DNA from: Plebeiibacterium sediminum
Lineage (GTDB): Bacteria > Bacteroidota > Bacteroidia > Bacteroidales > Marinilabiliaceae
NCBI RefSeq assembly: GCF_026013605.1
Contig: NZ_JAPDPJ010000055.1
Location: 1 to 40,669 of the forward strand
DNA: 40,669 nucleotides
Direction: 5' to 3'
This document shows positions 1-9,074 of this stretch, in pieces; within the stretch, counting starts at the first letter, position 1; each line of letters opens with the position of its first letter. Below the pieces are notes generated by a model. That model saw only the letters and a list, made by a program, of their open reading frames with translations. It searched no databases and had not been told where the DNA came from. The translations under genes and the position numbers were made by a program.

Positions 1-573
1 CTTTTTTATAAGGTGGTTGAAACGTTTACCGTTTTGGGTGTTTCGTGGGCCGGATACAATGCCCAATTCGCCCAATGCTAATCCGTTCATATTTTGTTCC
101 TCTGATAATGATTGCGTGGTAGTAAGAGTTTCGCCATTAACGCTGATGGTCATGGTGAAAGTCATATCAGCTTTAAGCTGCTGAGTATTGGAAAGTACGG
201 AAAGAGTCAGACCTTTACCCATAAGGTTCAGATATGGCACTTGAAAAACGATTTCAGGCTCTTGTGTTTTGCCTGCACCAATGGTAAGTCCTTTAATATC
301 GGGGGTAGAATAAGCGACTGCCGAACCTTTGTAATTTGCAACAACCTGGTTAACGGCTAATGTGATGGGGGCTTTGGTGGGATTGTAGCAACGAAGCTTT
401 ACGGCAAACTGAACTTCCTGTAAGTTCATCTTGTGGATGCGGAATCCTAAAAGGGCAAAGTTTATTTTTGCCCCAGCAAGAAGCTTTTTGCCTTTTTTAA
501 TCAGGTAGAAACCACCGCCAACGGCTGCTACTGCTGCTAATGTGCCTAATATTTTCTTTGTGCTTGCTTCCAT
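1..573 (-). CDS. WHy/LEA14-like membrane-anchored protein (C-terminus cut by window edge)
   Basis: An open frame runs from ATG at 573 to the window edge (191 codons, no stop), so the gene is partial. An in-frame ATG at 588 is an alternative start. The N-terminus has a hydrophobic alanine/glycine-rich segment (about residues 8-24) followed by a lysine-rich stretch, typical of a single membrane anchor. The next part (about residues 40-130) has the pattern of LEA type 2/WHy beta-sandwich domains: a hydrophobic strand with 'YNPT' (the N-P motif), then 'PI' and alternating strands. Function is unknown. Its less AT-rich composition resembles the primase gene, so it probably belongs to the element backbone, with the defence cargo inserted beside it. 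Confidence 0.6.
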   Translation of the reverse strand, partial: MEASTKKILGTLAAVAAVGGGFYLIKKGKKLLAGAKINFALLGFRIHKMNLQEVQFAVKLRCYNPTKAPITLAVNQVVANYKGSAVAYSTPDIKGLTIGAGKTQEPEIVFQVPYLNLMGKGLTLSVLSNTQQLKADMTFTMTISVNGETLTTTQSLSEEQNMNGLALGELGIVSGPRNTQNGKRFNHLIKK

Positions 574-609
574 ATTGGAAACAAACATATAGTAGGCTTA
601 TGGAGGGGG

Positions 610-656
610 ATTGGTTGTATTTGGTTATGATTTGGTTTGATTGGTTGGAATTGGTT
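610..656. repeat. Five helically phased TTGGTT repeats
   Basis: TTGGTT occurs at 611, 621, 632, 641 and 651, each preceded by A or AT, so the copies lie about one helical turn apart on one DNA face. The array starts about 37 bp upstream of the leftward membrane-protein gene and lies 217 bp upstream of rightward sspB. It fits an operator or a multimeric protein-binding site in the divergent promoter region. The rest of 574-872 is AT-rich and holds no gene that I can see. Confidence 0.5.
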
Positions 657-825
657 ATTTTTTGATATTTTATATGTAAAATTAAAATGCAATGATATTT
701 ATTGAATTAATACTTCATGTGAAGTTTGTAATGTGTTAATAGATAGTGTTAAATGTATAAGGTGACAAGACGGGTGTTTTGTGAAAAACTTCGATTGTTA
801 AGATGAAATATTAACTTTTTAAAAG

Positions 826-872
826 AAAGGAGTATCTTTACTGGGCATTTTCATCCAGTAAAAGAAACTTAA
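826..872 (+). promoter_or_regulatory. Leader hairpin and distant Shine-Dalgarno-like site of sspB
   Basis: An AAAGGAG at 826-832 is too far (40 nt) from the sspB ATG at 873 to act directly. Between them, TTTACTGG (837-844) pairs perfectly with CCAGTAAA (855-862) around a 10-nt loop. If this hairpin folds, the site comes to about 14 nt from the start codon. That translational role is an inference. Confidence 0.35.
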
Positions 873-1727
873 ATGAAATATACTTTCTCAGGACACGAAA
901 CATTTTATTGTCGTCATTATTGGTTAAAAAAAGGATATGATTTCCTAAAAGAGGGTAATAATTTTAATGATCCTGATGCTGTTACTAAGTTAGGTGTAGG
1001 TAAAAATATGGTTACTTCTATACGATTTTGGTTACGTGCATTTGATATTATAGAAGAAACTAAAGATAATAAGTTTGCAACCGATCTAGGGACAAATCTA
1101 TTTGAAGATGAATCTTGGGATCCATATTTAGAGGATATAAATTCAATTTGGTTGCTTCATTATCATTTAATAAAGAAAGGGTGGGCTTCTATTTATACCC
1201 TGTTTTTTAATAAATTGAAAAACGGAGACAAAGAATTTTCAAACGAAAAAATATTACGAGGTCTCACATATCTTACAGAGTCTGCAAAACAAGAAACTCC
1301 AAATGTTAAAACATTGGACAATGACATTAGAGTATTTCGGTCTAATTATTTACAACCAAGAAAGTCTGTAAATATTGAGGATGAATTCAATGGGCTTTTA
1401 CAAGAATTACACTTGTTTGAAGAAATAGGAAAAAAAAGTCTTGTTGTTCAAAATACTGATCGAGAGGATATTTCAATTGAATTATTTCTCTATTCAATTT
1501 TAGACCGTTTTGAAGAACGGAATTCTATCTCAGCAGAAGAAATTATTACTTCTACCAATAGTCCCGGAAAAATTTTCTGTATGACCGAACATGGTATTAT
1601 TGAAAAATTAAAAATGATTGAGGAGAAATACCAAGGTATTACTTTTTCAGAGAATGCAGGGGTTAGAGAGCTTCAAATTAGTAAAGAATACGATAAGTGG
1701 AATGTTTTAAGTGGCTATTATGAGTAA
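873..1727 (+). CDS. sspB: SspB-type DUF4007 protein (phosphorothioation nickase)
   Basis: This 284-residue protein opens with the hallmark DUF4007 N-terminus 'FSGHETF', followed by 'WLKKGYDFL', and matches the usual family length. In known single-strand phosphorothioation systems the DUF4007 protein SspB is a DNA nickase that opens the backbone for sulfur insertion by SspC and SspD. ATG 873 is chosen because it starts immediately before the conserved motif. It is the first gene of a tightly coupled operon: its stop overlaps the sspC start by 8 nt. The leader holds a hairpin. The assignment rests on the motif together with the flanking sspC and sspD. Nicking activity itself is inferred from the family. 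Confidence 0.88.
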   Translation: MKYTFSGHETFYCRHYWLKKGYDFLKEGNNFNDPDAVTKLGVGKNMVTSIRFWLRAFDIIEETKDNKFATDLGTNLFEDESWDPYLEDINSIWLLHYHLIKKGWASIYTLFFNKLKNGDKEFSNEKILRGLTYLTESAKQETPNVKTLDNDIRVFRSNYLQPRKSVNIEDEFNGLLQELHLFEEIGKKSLVVQNTDREDISIELFLYSILDRFEERNSISAEEIITSTNSPGKIFCMTEHGIIEKLKMIEEKYQGITFSENAGVRELQISKEYDKWNVLSGYYE

Positions 1728-4700
1728 ACAGCAATATACCCCTTCAGTAAATATTATTCGTGACTATGATAAAGAATTAAACTATATAGTTACACCAAAT
1801 GCAACTCAAATTGCAAAATCAATAGTTAACCATTATAAAACTACAGGACATTGTTTTAATATTATTGGTTCATATGGTACTGGAAAATCAAGTTTTATTT
1901 GGGCGATGGAACAAAGTCTTAATAGGAAAAAAGATTTTTTCTATGAAGATGGAAATGCATTTAATAATGCGGACAGTTATGACTTTATAAATCTAGTTGG
2001 TTCCTATAGTTCAATTCTTGAAAGTTTAGGAAAAAGGTTTGGTGTCAGTAATATAACCCCTGATAATGTAATTGAAGGAATTGATAATTATTACAAGAAA
2101 ATAAAACAAGAAGGTAAGTTTCTTATTGTCGTAATTGATGAATATGGTAAGTTTCTTGAGTATGCTGCAAAAAACAGCTCAGAAGAGAGTATTTATTTTA
2201 TTCAACAATTAGCAGAATATATTAATTTGCCGGAGAGAAATATTGTATTGATGACTTCTCTTCATCAGAATTTTGCTCAATATGGTTCGGGGCTCAATAC
2301 TAAAGAGAAAAATGAGTGGAACAAGGTAAATGGTCGTTTTATTGATCTTACCTTTAATGAGCCTGTTGAGCAACTTCTATATTTAGCAGGTGAAAGAATA
2401 AAACAATGGGGATTCAAAAAGCCTAGCACTAATGAGGTTAACAAAGCAATTCTTCATGCAAAAATTATTAAAAATGCATCTGCGTTTGATATAGAATTTG
2501 GAAATAAGATTTTCCCTTTAGACCTATCGTCAGCAAGTTGTTTAACACTAGCTCTTCAATTATATGGTCAAAATGAAAGGTCTCTTTTTACATTTCTTAA
2601 TAGGCAAGGATTTAATAGTTTATATGAGCATGCAGAAACAGGAAATAGATTCCATCTAGGAAAGGTACATGATTTCATCATAGAAAACTTTTATGGTTTC
2701 ATAATTAGTAGCTCAAACCCACATAAGAGTGGATGGGATGCTATTCGGATAGCTCTAGAAAAGATTGAAACAAATTTTAATGGAGAATTTGATATAGCTG
2801 AATTAATTATAAAAGCGATAGGTTTACTTAATATTTTCGCACCAAAGGGTGGTAAAATTGATAAGAACTTAATAATTGATTATTTGCCACAATATTCTGC
2901 TGAAGTAATTGATTCTGTAGTTGACCAATTAGAGAAAAAACAAATTATTAGATTTCGCTCTTACTCTTCTCGATATATATTGTTTGAAGGGACAGACTTG
3001 GATTTTGATAAAGAATTGGAAGATGCAAAGAAAAAAGTAACTTCAAACAAGAATGTTGCTAATGCAATCAAGAAAATTTATAACCTCCCATATATCTTAG
3101 CTAAATCAATTAGCTATCAGTTAGGAACGCCAAGGTTCTTTGAATATATTATTTCAGAAACACCTGTAAATATAAGACCCGAGGGAGAGTTAGATGGTTA
3201 TATAAACTTGGTTTTTTCTGAGGAAATAACTGCTGAAGAGGTACAAAACCAATCAGCATCGGAACATGCTATATTATACGCATATTTTGAAAGGACTGGT
3301 AAAATTAAAAATTTGCTTAATAAAATTGATAGAATTGAGTTTGTAATACAACAGAATCCGGATGATAAAGTAGCATTAAGTGAGTTGAATAAATTGAAGG
3401 ATGCTACACTTAATGAATTATCGACAGAAATTCTAACAAATCTAATTTCAGGAAAAAGCGGTGTTAAATGGTTTTCTAATGGGAAAAATATAAGAATACG
3501 GTCTCAAAAAGAATTAAATAAGAGATTATCTAAAATTTGTCAGAATGTATATTCGTCAACACCGTTATTGAGGAATGAGCTTCTGAATAAGCATAAGTTA
3601 AGTGCTGCAATTTCAAGTGCAAGAAAAAACTTCTTTACTGCTTTACTTGATAATTCTGACAAAGAGGACATTGGTTTTCAAAAAGATAAATACCCTGCTG
3701 AAAAGACGATTTATCTCAGCCTGTTAAAGAATACAGGATTACATAAGAAGGATAAAGATGATCGCTGGGGATTTGTTGTTCCTGATGAAAGCAGTCCAAT
3801 TTATTCTTTATGGGAAAAGTCTATGGAAATTCTCAATAGAGGTAAGATAGAGCGAATAAATGTAAAAACATTTTATGATGAATTATCCATAGCACCATTT
3901 AAACTTAAGGACGGTCTCTTGTCATTTTGGGTTCCTACATTTCTTCATATCAATCAAGATAATTACGCCTTATTCAACGATAAAGGATATGTACCTTTTC
4001 TGACAAAAGAGGTGATAGAAGTATTCCCTAAAACATATAAAGACTATACAATTAAGACTTTTTCAGTTGATGGTATTAAATTAAATTTACTCAACACATA
4101 TCGTTCTTTGATTAATAAATCACCAAAAGAAATTGGAGATAGGTCAGTATATATAGAAACAATTAGACCCCTATTTGTTTTTTATAGGGATTTACCTGAA
4201 TATACAAAGCAAACCAAAAATATTTCTTCAGAGGCTTTAAACTTTAGAAATGCAATTCATAATGCGTCCGATCCAGAAACAGCCTTCTTTGTTGATATAC
4301 CAAAGTCACTTGGTTATTCAGGAATTGATTTAAAAAATGAGAGTATAGACTTGGAGCAATATCTTAAGCAACTCAAAGATGTTATAAGAGAGCTAAGAGA
4401 ATGTGAACAAGACCTCATAAATCAATTAGAGCAAACAATAAAGAAAATCATTGGAGCTCCGAAAGCAAACTTCGCAGAGTACAAGAAGAATTTAGAAGAA
4501 CGTCTTGGTCAAGTGAATATTGAAATTATTTCATCAACGCAAAAGCGATTATTAAGTCGTATACTGATGCCTTCTAGTAGAAAGTCAGAATGGATAAAGG
4601 GACTCTTTAACAGCTTGTTAAATAAAGGATTTGATAAAATTGTAGATGAAGAGATTCCTGTATTTATAACTAAGTTTAAAAGTTCTTTTAAAGAATTGGA

Positions 4701-4929
4701 AAGACTTGTAGACCTACATAAGCTGAATAAAAGTCGATCAAATGAATCAGTTTATTCCATTGATATAATAGATGAAAGGGGGAAAGTTAAAAACGAAAAT
4801 ATTATTCTACCTGTTAAAATGTCATCAAAATACAAGGAATCAGAATCTTTAATTAATGAATTGATTTCAAAATTATCGAAGGAAGAACAAAAGGCATTAC
4901 TAGTAAAAACACTTCAACAATTAATATAA
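1720..4929 (+). CDS. sspC: SspC-type P-loop ATPase of the phosphorothioation complex
   Basis: A large (about 1,069 residues) ATPase with a Walker A 'GSYGTGKS' near residue 50 and a Walker B 'VVIDEYGKF' near residue 138. In Ssp systems SspC is the ATPase that works with SspB and SspD in sulfur insertion; DndD has the analogous role in Dnd systems. The middle and C-terminal thirds are helical and charged, with no further motif that I can name. A GTG at 1711 would add three residues; ATG 1720 is preferred because ATGAGTAA overlaps the sspB stop, a standard coupling arrangement. The stop overlaps the sspD start as TAATG. The length and the position between a DUF4007 gene and a PAPS-reductase-like gene make the assignment firm. 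Confidence 0.87.
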   Translation: MSKQQYTPSVNIIRDYDKELNYIVTPNATQIAKSIVNHYKTTGHCFNIIGSYGTGKSSFIWAMEQSLNRKKDFFYEDGNAFNNADSYDFINLVGSYSSILESLGKRFGVSNITPDNVIEGIDNYYKKIKQEGKFLIVVIDEYGKFLEYAAKNSSEESIYFIQQLAEYINLPERNIVLMTSLHQNFAQYGSGLNTKEKNEWNKVNGRFIDLTFNEPVEQLLYLAGERIKQWGFKKPSTNEVNKAILHAKIIKNASAFDIEFGNKIFPLDLSSASCLTLALQLYGQNERSLFTFLNRQGFNSLYEHAETGNRFHLGKVHDFIIENFYGFIISSSNPHKSGWDAIRIALEKIETNFNGEFDIAELIIKAIGLLNIFAPKGGKIDKNLIIDYLPQYSAEVIDSVVDQLEKKQIIRFRSYSSRYILFEGTDLDFDKELEDAKKKVTSNKNVANAIKKIYNLPYILAKSISYQLGTPRFFEYIISETPVNIRPEGELDGYINLVFSEEITAEEVQNQSASEHAILYAYFERTGKIKNLLNKIDRIEFVIQQNPDDKVALSELNKLKDATLNELSTEILTNLISGKSGVKWFSNGKNIRIRSQKELNKRLSKICQNVYSSTPLLRNELLNKHKLSAAISSARKNFFTALLDNSDKEDIGFQKDKYPAEKTIYLSLLKNTGLHKKDKDDRWGFVVPDESSPIYSLWEKSMEILNRGKIERINVKTFYDELSIAPFKLKDGLLSFWVPTFLHINQDNYALFNDKGYVPFLTKEVIEVFPKTYKDYTIKTFSVDGIKLNLLNTYRSLINKSPKEIGDRSVYIETIRPLFVFYRDLPEYTKQTKNISSEALNFRNAIHNASDPETAFFVDIPKSLGYSGIDLKNESIDLEQYLKQLKDVIRELRECEQDLINQLEQTIKKIIGAPKANFAEYKKNLEERLGQVNIEIISSTQKRLLSRILMPSSRKSEWIKGLFNSLLNKGFDKIVDEEIPVFITKFKSSFKELERLVDLHKLNKSRSNESVYSIDIIDERGKVKNENIILPVKMSSKYKESESLINELISKLSKEEQKALLVKTLQQLI

Positions 4930-6113
4930 TGACAGAAGAAGTAAAACATGTTTTAGGAATAAGTGGAGGAAAGGATAGTGCTGCTTTGGCATTGTATCTC
5001 AATAAACTATATAGCAAGGATGTGTTACCTATTGAATATTACACATGTGATACAGGTCGTGAATTGGCAGAAACCTATGTGTTAATTGAACAGTTGGAGC
5101 ATGAATTACAGCAGCCAATTAAGAAGTATCAAGATAAGAATTACAGAAGTACTAATGAGGAGAACCCTTTTGATTATTTTTGGAAAAGATATGGCGGTTT
5201 TTTACCGGCACAAAATGCTCGTTGGTGTACAAAAAACCTAAAACTTGCACCATTCGAGGCTGAAATTGGTGATTCTTTAGCTATTTCATATGTAGGCATT
5301 AGGGGGGATGAAGATAGGGAAGGATATATTTCAACTCGACCAAACATACAGTCGATTTTTCCTTTCAGAAAAAATATTTGGAGTGTTGATGTTATCAAAA
5401 AAGTATTGAGTAATGATAATGTAGAGAACCTAGCTAAGTACTATAAAGAACATATTACTTCCAATGAATCTTTTGAAAAAGTTATGGATTTAGTTAATAA
5501 ATCTATTTCACTTTCATACTCGATAAATCAAAAACTAAATGACCTCCTTGATATTAATGTGAAAACATTTAATAAAGTTGTCTTTGAGTGGCTGAAAACT
5601 ACTGAATACCCTGTAGGAAAGCTTGATTATTTTCCGTTAGTTGAGAATGATGACATTCTTGTTCGCCAAGACATCTTTAACTTAATTGAAGAAAGTAATG
5701 TTGATTTACCTAATTACTACTTGCCCAGAGAATATGAAATTGATGGGGAAAAAGGTAAATATTTTAGAAGTAGATCAGGTTGCTTTTTTTGTTTCTACCA
5801 ACAAAAAATAGAGTGGGTTTGGTTAATGGAACAGCATCCCGCTCTTTTTGAAGAAGCTAAGAAGTATGAGAAAGATGGATATTCCTGGATACAAGGAGAA
5901 AGTCTTGAGCAATTATCTAATCCAGAACGCGTTAAGAGCATAAAGAGAGAGCATCTTAAACGAATGAAAAGGCGTTATGAGAATTTACAAACTAAAACGA
6001 GTTGGCAAGATGAAATCTTAGGGATTAAAAAAAACAACAATACTTCCGACCCAAGTTGGCTTGACGAACTATTAGATGCGGAAGGAGATGGGTGTGCTAG
6101 TTGTTTTATTTAA
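4929..6113 (+). CDS. sspD: SspD/DndC-family PAPS-reductase-like sulfurtransferase
   Basis: A 394-residue protein with the ATP-pyrophosphatase PP-loop 'SGGKDS' at residues 12-17. Cysteines at 100 ('ARWC'), 285 and 288 ('CFFC') are candidates for an iron-sulfur cluster, and there is an extra C-terminal CxxC at 389-392. In SspD and DndC this fold activates DNA and passes sulfur from the cysteine desulfurase to the backbone. Translation is coupled to sspC through TAATG. It ends only 6 bp from the stop of the convergent HNH-STAND gene, leaving no room for a terminator between the two operons. The terminal CxxC is unusual enough to compare with relatives. Confidence 0.88.
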   Translation: MTEEVKHVLGISGGKDSAALALYLNKLYSKDVLPIEYYTCDTGRELAETYVLIEQLEHELQQPIKKYQDKNYRSTNEENPFDYFWKRYGGFLPAQNARWCTKNLKLAPFEAEIGDSLAISYVGIRGDEDREGYISTRPNIQSIFPFRKNIWSVDVIKKVLSNDNVENLAKYYKEHITSNESFEKVMDLVNKSISLSYSINQKLNDLLDINVKTFNKVVFEWLKTTEYPVGKLDYFPLVENDDILVRQDIFNLIEESNVDLPNYYLPREYEIDGEKGKYFRSRSGCFFCFYQQKIEWVWLMEQHPALFEEAKKYEKDGYSWIQGESLEQLSNPERVKSIKREHLKRMKRRYENLQTKTSWQDEILGIKKNNNTSDPSWLDELLDAEGDGCASCFI

Positions 6114-6119
6114 GATGTT

Positions 6120-9026
6120 TTATTTACAACTTTTTACGGCATCTTGAAATAATTCCTCAGGGGATTTTGAACCAAGATCCACATGTTTTAACCAAGCTGA
6201 AAGCCACTGAAAAACTTGTGTTTTGCTGTGAACATCTGGTCCTGCATTAAGAATTAAGCAACTTTGTAAGATGGCTTCTAGCACCCTTTCTGTACTTTCT
6301 TGTTGAGTTCGCCAATGCTCAACTCCACCAATAGCATGTCCTAAATTAAGCAAAGCAAAAAGAAATCCAATTTCAATATTCTTTAAATTAATTTCTTCTG
6401 AAAATTGAGATATCCAGTTAAGTAAAACTTCCTTTCTATTCGAAAAGCTAATGAATTTTATGTGCCTAAAGAATAATCCAATAATCTCAAGTGGTATATT
6501 ATCTCCTGTAAATGAAGAGTTTTCCTCCTTGGGGATAAATCTTAATATTTGCTCCCCAATACTATCTAGTGAATTAAATAAAACATCTTCATCTAAACGG
6601 TTATCTATAGTAATTTCTGGCTTTTGCATAGTTAACTCACCCAAATCTGCTATATTATTTGCTACGTACTCGTAATGTTCAATTGTCACAAAACCATCAA
6701 TTGAAAGAAATAAATATTCAACACCCTTATCAATATCACCCTTCTTAATTAAAGTATGAGCATAGTTGTTATAACAACATAGTAAATTAAAAAGCTCATT
6801 TATCTGGCTCAGTCCATATAATGCCTTTTCATGATACTCTGCGGAGTTATTATAATCTTCAATTATCTCATACGCCTGTGCAATTTCCGAACATAATAGA
6901 GCGCGATTACCTATCAATTGCTTGGTAAATTCACTTAACTCTCTTCCTTGTCTAAATTCTTCTTGATTTTTACTATCTTCTTTAATTTTAATCTTTAGTT
7001 CAATAATTTCTAGGGCAATATTAAAGTGACTAATTGCCTCTTCTATGTTTCTTTTTTTATATTCTAGCCTTCCTTTCATCCATTCATAATGAAACTGTAT
7101 GGTTTGATTTTCCTTTTCCAAATAAAGCTCTTTCATTTGTTTAAGCACAAATTCAACTTGTTCCAAGTCATGCCTACGGTAGTGTATTTGACTCAAGTAC
7201 ATGAATTGAATAGCAACTGATTCAAGGTCTCCTAACACTATATTAGTCTTAATGCCTAATTCAGAAAAATATAAACCATTTTTAAAATTACCTCTAATAA
7301 AAAAATACTTACCTGCCGCTTCACAGATACTACCTATAACCAATAAGTAATCATTGTTTTTTATATCTTGAGTTGTTGATTTCCAATTTGTTTTACTATC
7401 TGCAATACGTAATGCGGAAATTATATTTGGTAATTCATCATCAAATCTTAATAATCCATATGGCAGGCTCTTTTCATCACCATTCTCAATATATAAATGA
7501 CTGATAAATAATGCCTCCATGGATATGTGTTTTAATACATCTAAATAAAGTTTATCATCATGATCTTCTGAAACTTTATTAGAAATATAATACAGTATAA
7601 ACGGCGAAATAAATAAACGGTTAAACCCAAGACTATCCTCCTTTCCATTAACGAAGAAAAAACTTTTTAACCAAGCGATATCTTCATCAAATGTATCCCA
7701 TTCCCCTAAAACTTGTGTACTATAAACCTCCTTGAGCCCACCAGGATACAGCAACAAATAATGAAGAATCTTAATTTGACTCTCTGTTAATAATTCATAT
7801 GTGGCATTAAAACACACTTCTAATGATGTTTGCTTATTATGCTTTAATCGTCTAGGGTTTTGTAGCTCTTTCTTTTCAATAAGTTTAGTAATAGTTTTTT
7901 TAGAAGACTTGTAGAAGTTAAGAAGTGATGATACAATCTTTATCGTAAGAGGATGACCACTACAAAAGTTTAAAAGCCAATCCTCATCTTCTTTTAAAAG
8001 TAGACTTAAATTATCAAGCTGAGAATACACAAGCTCTTTACTTTCTACTTTACTTATTCCTTTAACCTGAACTTTACTTATATTATAATCTATATTCGAT
8101 ATGTCAATTTGACTTGTGATAATCAATTGAACATTCTCTGTTTGAGTCATTAGTTCAGTTATAAAATCCTCTATTTCATCACCTTCTTTAATTAACAATT
8201 TCTCTAAACCATCAAAAACAATAGATATTGTCTGGCCATTTATTAGTTCTATAATCCCAACTTCATTTGATTTGTTTTCTGAAATTGTATTTCTCAAAAC
8301 CAATACTAAATCATCCAGGCAGCTTATCTTTTCAACATCAAGCCAAAGTAAAGGACAGTGATACTTTACATTGTCTATAGCATTAAGTAAAAGTTGTGTT
8401 TTTCCAACACCACCAATACCTTCAATTACAATTAATTTTTCACTCTCCATTAATGTTACCAACTCGACCAACTCAAGTTGTCGTCCAATAAATATTGGAT
8501 GCGGTTTTGGCACCGGAAAAGCCCTTGGACTGGTTATACTCTCCGAAAGAATTCGTTTTTGTTCATCAATTAGTCTAGCTTTAGTTAAAGCAAGTACATC
8601 TTTTGGGTAAGCCTTATTATCAATTTTGGTATGAACATCTTTAGCAATCCTAATTAAGTTATGATGATGATGATTCAGGGTTTCTGCATAAGGAACAATA
8701 TGCGCGTCTTCCAAAGGATATCCTTTACCAGTAATTGGACATTTTCCTCCAATTTCGGTTTTTAAATATTCTTTTATATATGTTGGAATATTAGGTCTTT
8801 TATCTTGTGGATTTGCCCATGGTTCTTTAAGATAATTATCAAAATCACATAACTCTTTCTTATCAAAGAAGTTCTCTCCCTTATTAGGTATAGTACCTAA
8901 CTTTCTTTCATGCCCCAAGTGTTTCTTAGGAGCATTTCTAACATAAGCGTAAAGTAGCTCTTTTGTGATACCTAAATATATCGCAGCTTCTGTATCATTT
9001 AAAAAATCCTTCTTTGATTCAGGCAT
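6120..9026 (-). CDS. HTH - HNH nuclease - STAND NTPase - TPR-like protein, last gene of the PT-restriction operon
   Basis: A 968-residue multidomain protein. Residues 9-60 resemble an excisionase-type helix-turn-helix. Residues 95-137 match the HNH_2 pattern: 'CPITG', 'EDAHIVP', then N123 in 'HNLIRI' and H132 in 'VHTKID'. The putative HNH residues (H109, N123, H132) are all present. A linker leads to a STAND/NB-ARC-like NTPase with Walker A 'GIGGVGKT' (203-210) and a Walker B-like 'SIVFDGLEKL' near 268-277. From about residue 560 the protein is helical in a TPR-like manner ('YEWMKGRLEYKKRNIEEAISHF'). It lies 48 bp after dptH on the same strand, so it is probably co-transcribed with the restriction genes. 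It resembles antiphage STAND proteins (effector, NTPase, sensor repeats). A link to phosphorothioation is inferred from position only. Confidence 0.72.
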   Translation of the reverse strand: MPESKKDFLNDTEAAIYLGITKELLYAYVRNAPKKHLGHERKLGTIPNKGENFFDKKELCDFDNYLKEPWANPQDKRPNIPTYIKEYLKTEIGGKCPITGKGYPLEDAHIVPYAETLNHHHHNLIRIAKDVHTKIDNKAYPKDVLALTKARLIDEQKRILSESITSPRAFPVPKPHPIFIGRQLELVELVTLMESEKLIVIEGIGGVGKTQLLLNAIDNVKYHCPLLWLDVEKISCLDDLVLVLRNTISENKSNEVGIIELINGQTISIVFDGLEKLLIKEGDEIEDFITELMTQTENVQLIITSQIDISNIDYNISKVQVKGISKVESKELVYSQLDNLSLLLKEDEDWLLNFCSGHPLTIKIVSSLLNFYKSSKKTITKLIEKKELQNPRRLKHNKQTSLEVCFNATYELLTESQIKILHYLLLYPGGLKEVYSTQVLGEWDTFDEDIAWLKSFFFVNGKEDSLGFNRLFISPFILYYISNKVSEDHDDKLYLDVLKHISMEALFISHLYIENGDEKSLPYGLLRFDDELPNIISALRIADSKTNWKSTTQDIKNNDYLLVIGSICEAAGKYFFIRGNFKNGLYFSELGIKTNIVLGDLESVAIQFMYLSQIHYRRHDLEQVEFVLKQMKELYLEKENQTIQFHYEWMKGRLEYKKRNIEEAISHFNIALEIIELKIKIKEDSKNQEEFRQGRELSEFTKQLIGNRALLCSEIAQAYEIIEDYNNSAEYHEKALYGLSQINELFNLLCCYNNYAHTLIKKGDIDKGVEYLFLSIDGFVTIEHYEYVANNIADLGELTMQKPEITIDNRLDEDVLFNSLDSIGEQILRFIPKEENSSFTGDNIPLEIIGLFFRHIKFISFSNRKEVLLNWISQFSEEINLKNIEIGFLFALLNLGHAIGGVEHWRTQQESTERVLEAILQSCLILNAGPDVHSKTQVFQWLSAWLKHVDLGSKSPEELFQDAVKSCK

Positions 9027-9074
9027 GTGAAAAATATCAATTGTTAAAAGTAACCCTCGGTGTAGGTCTCCCCT

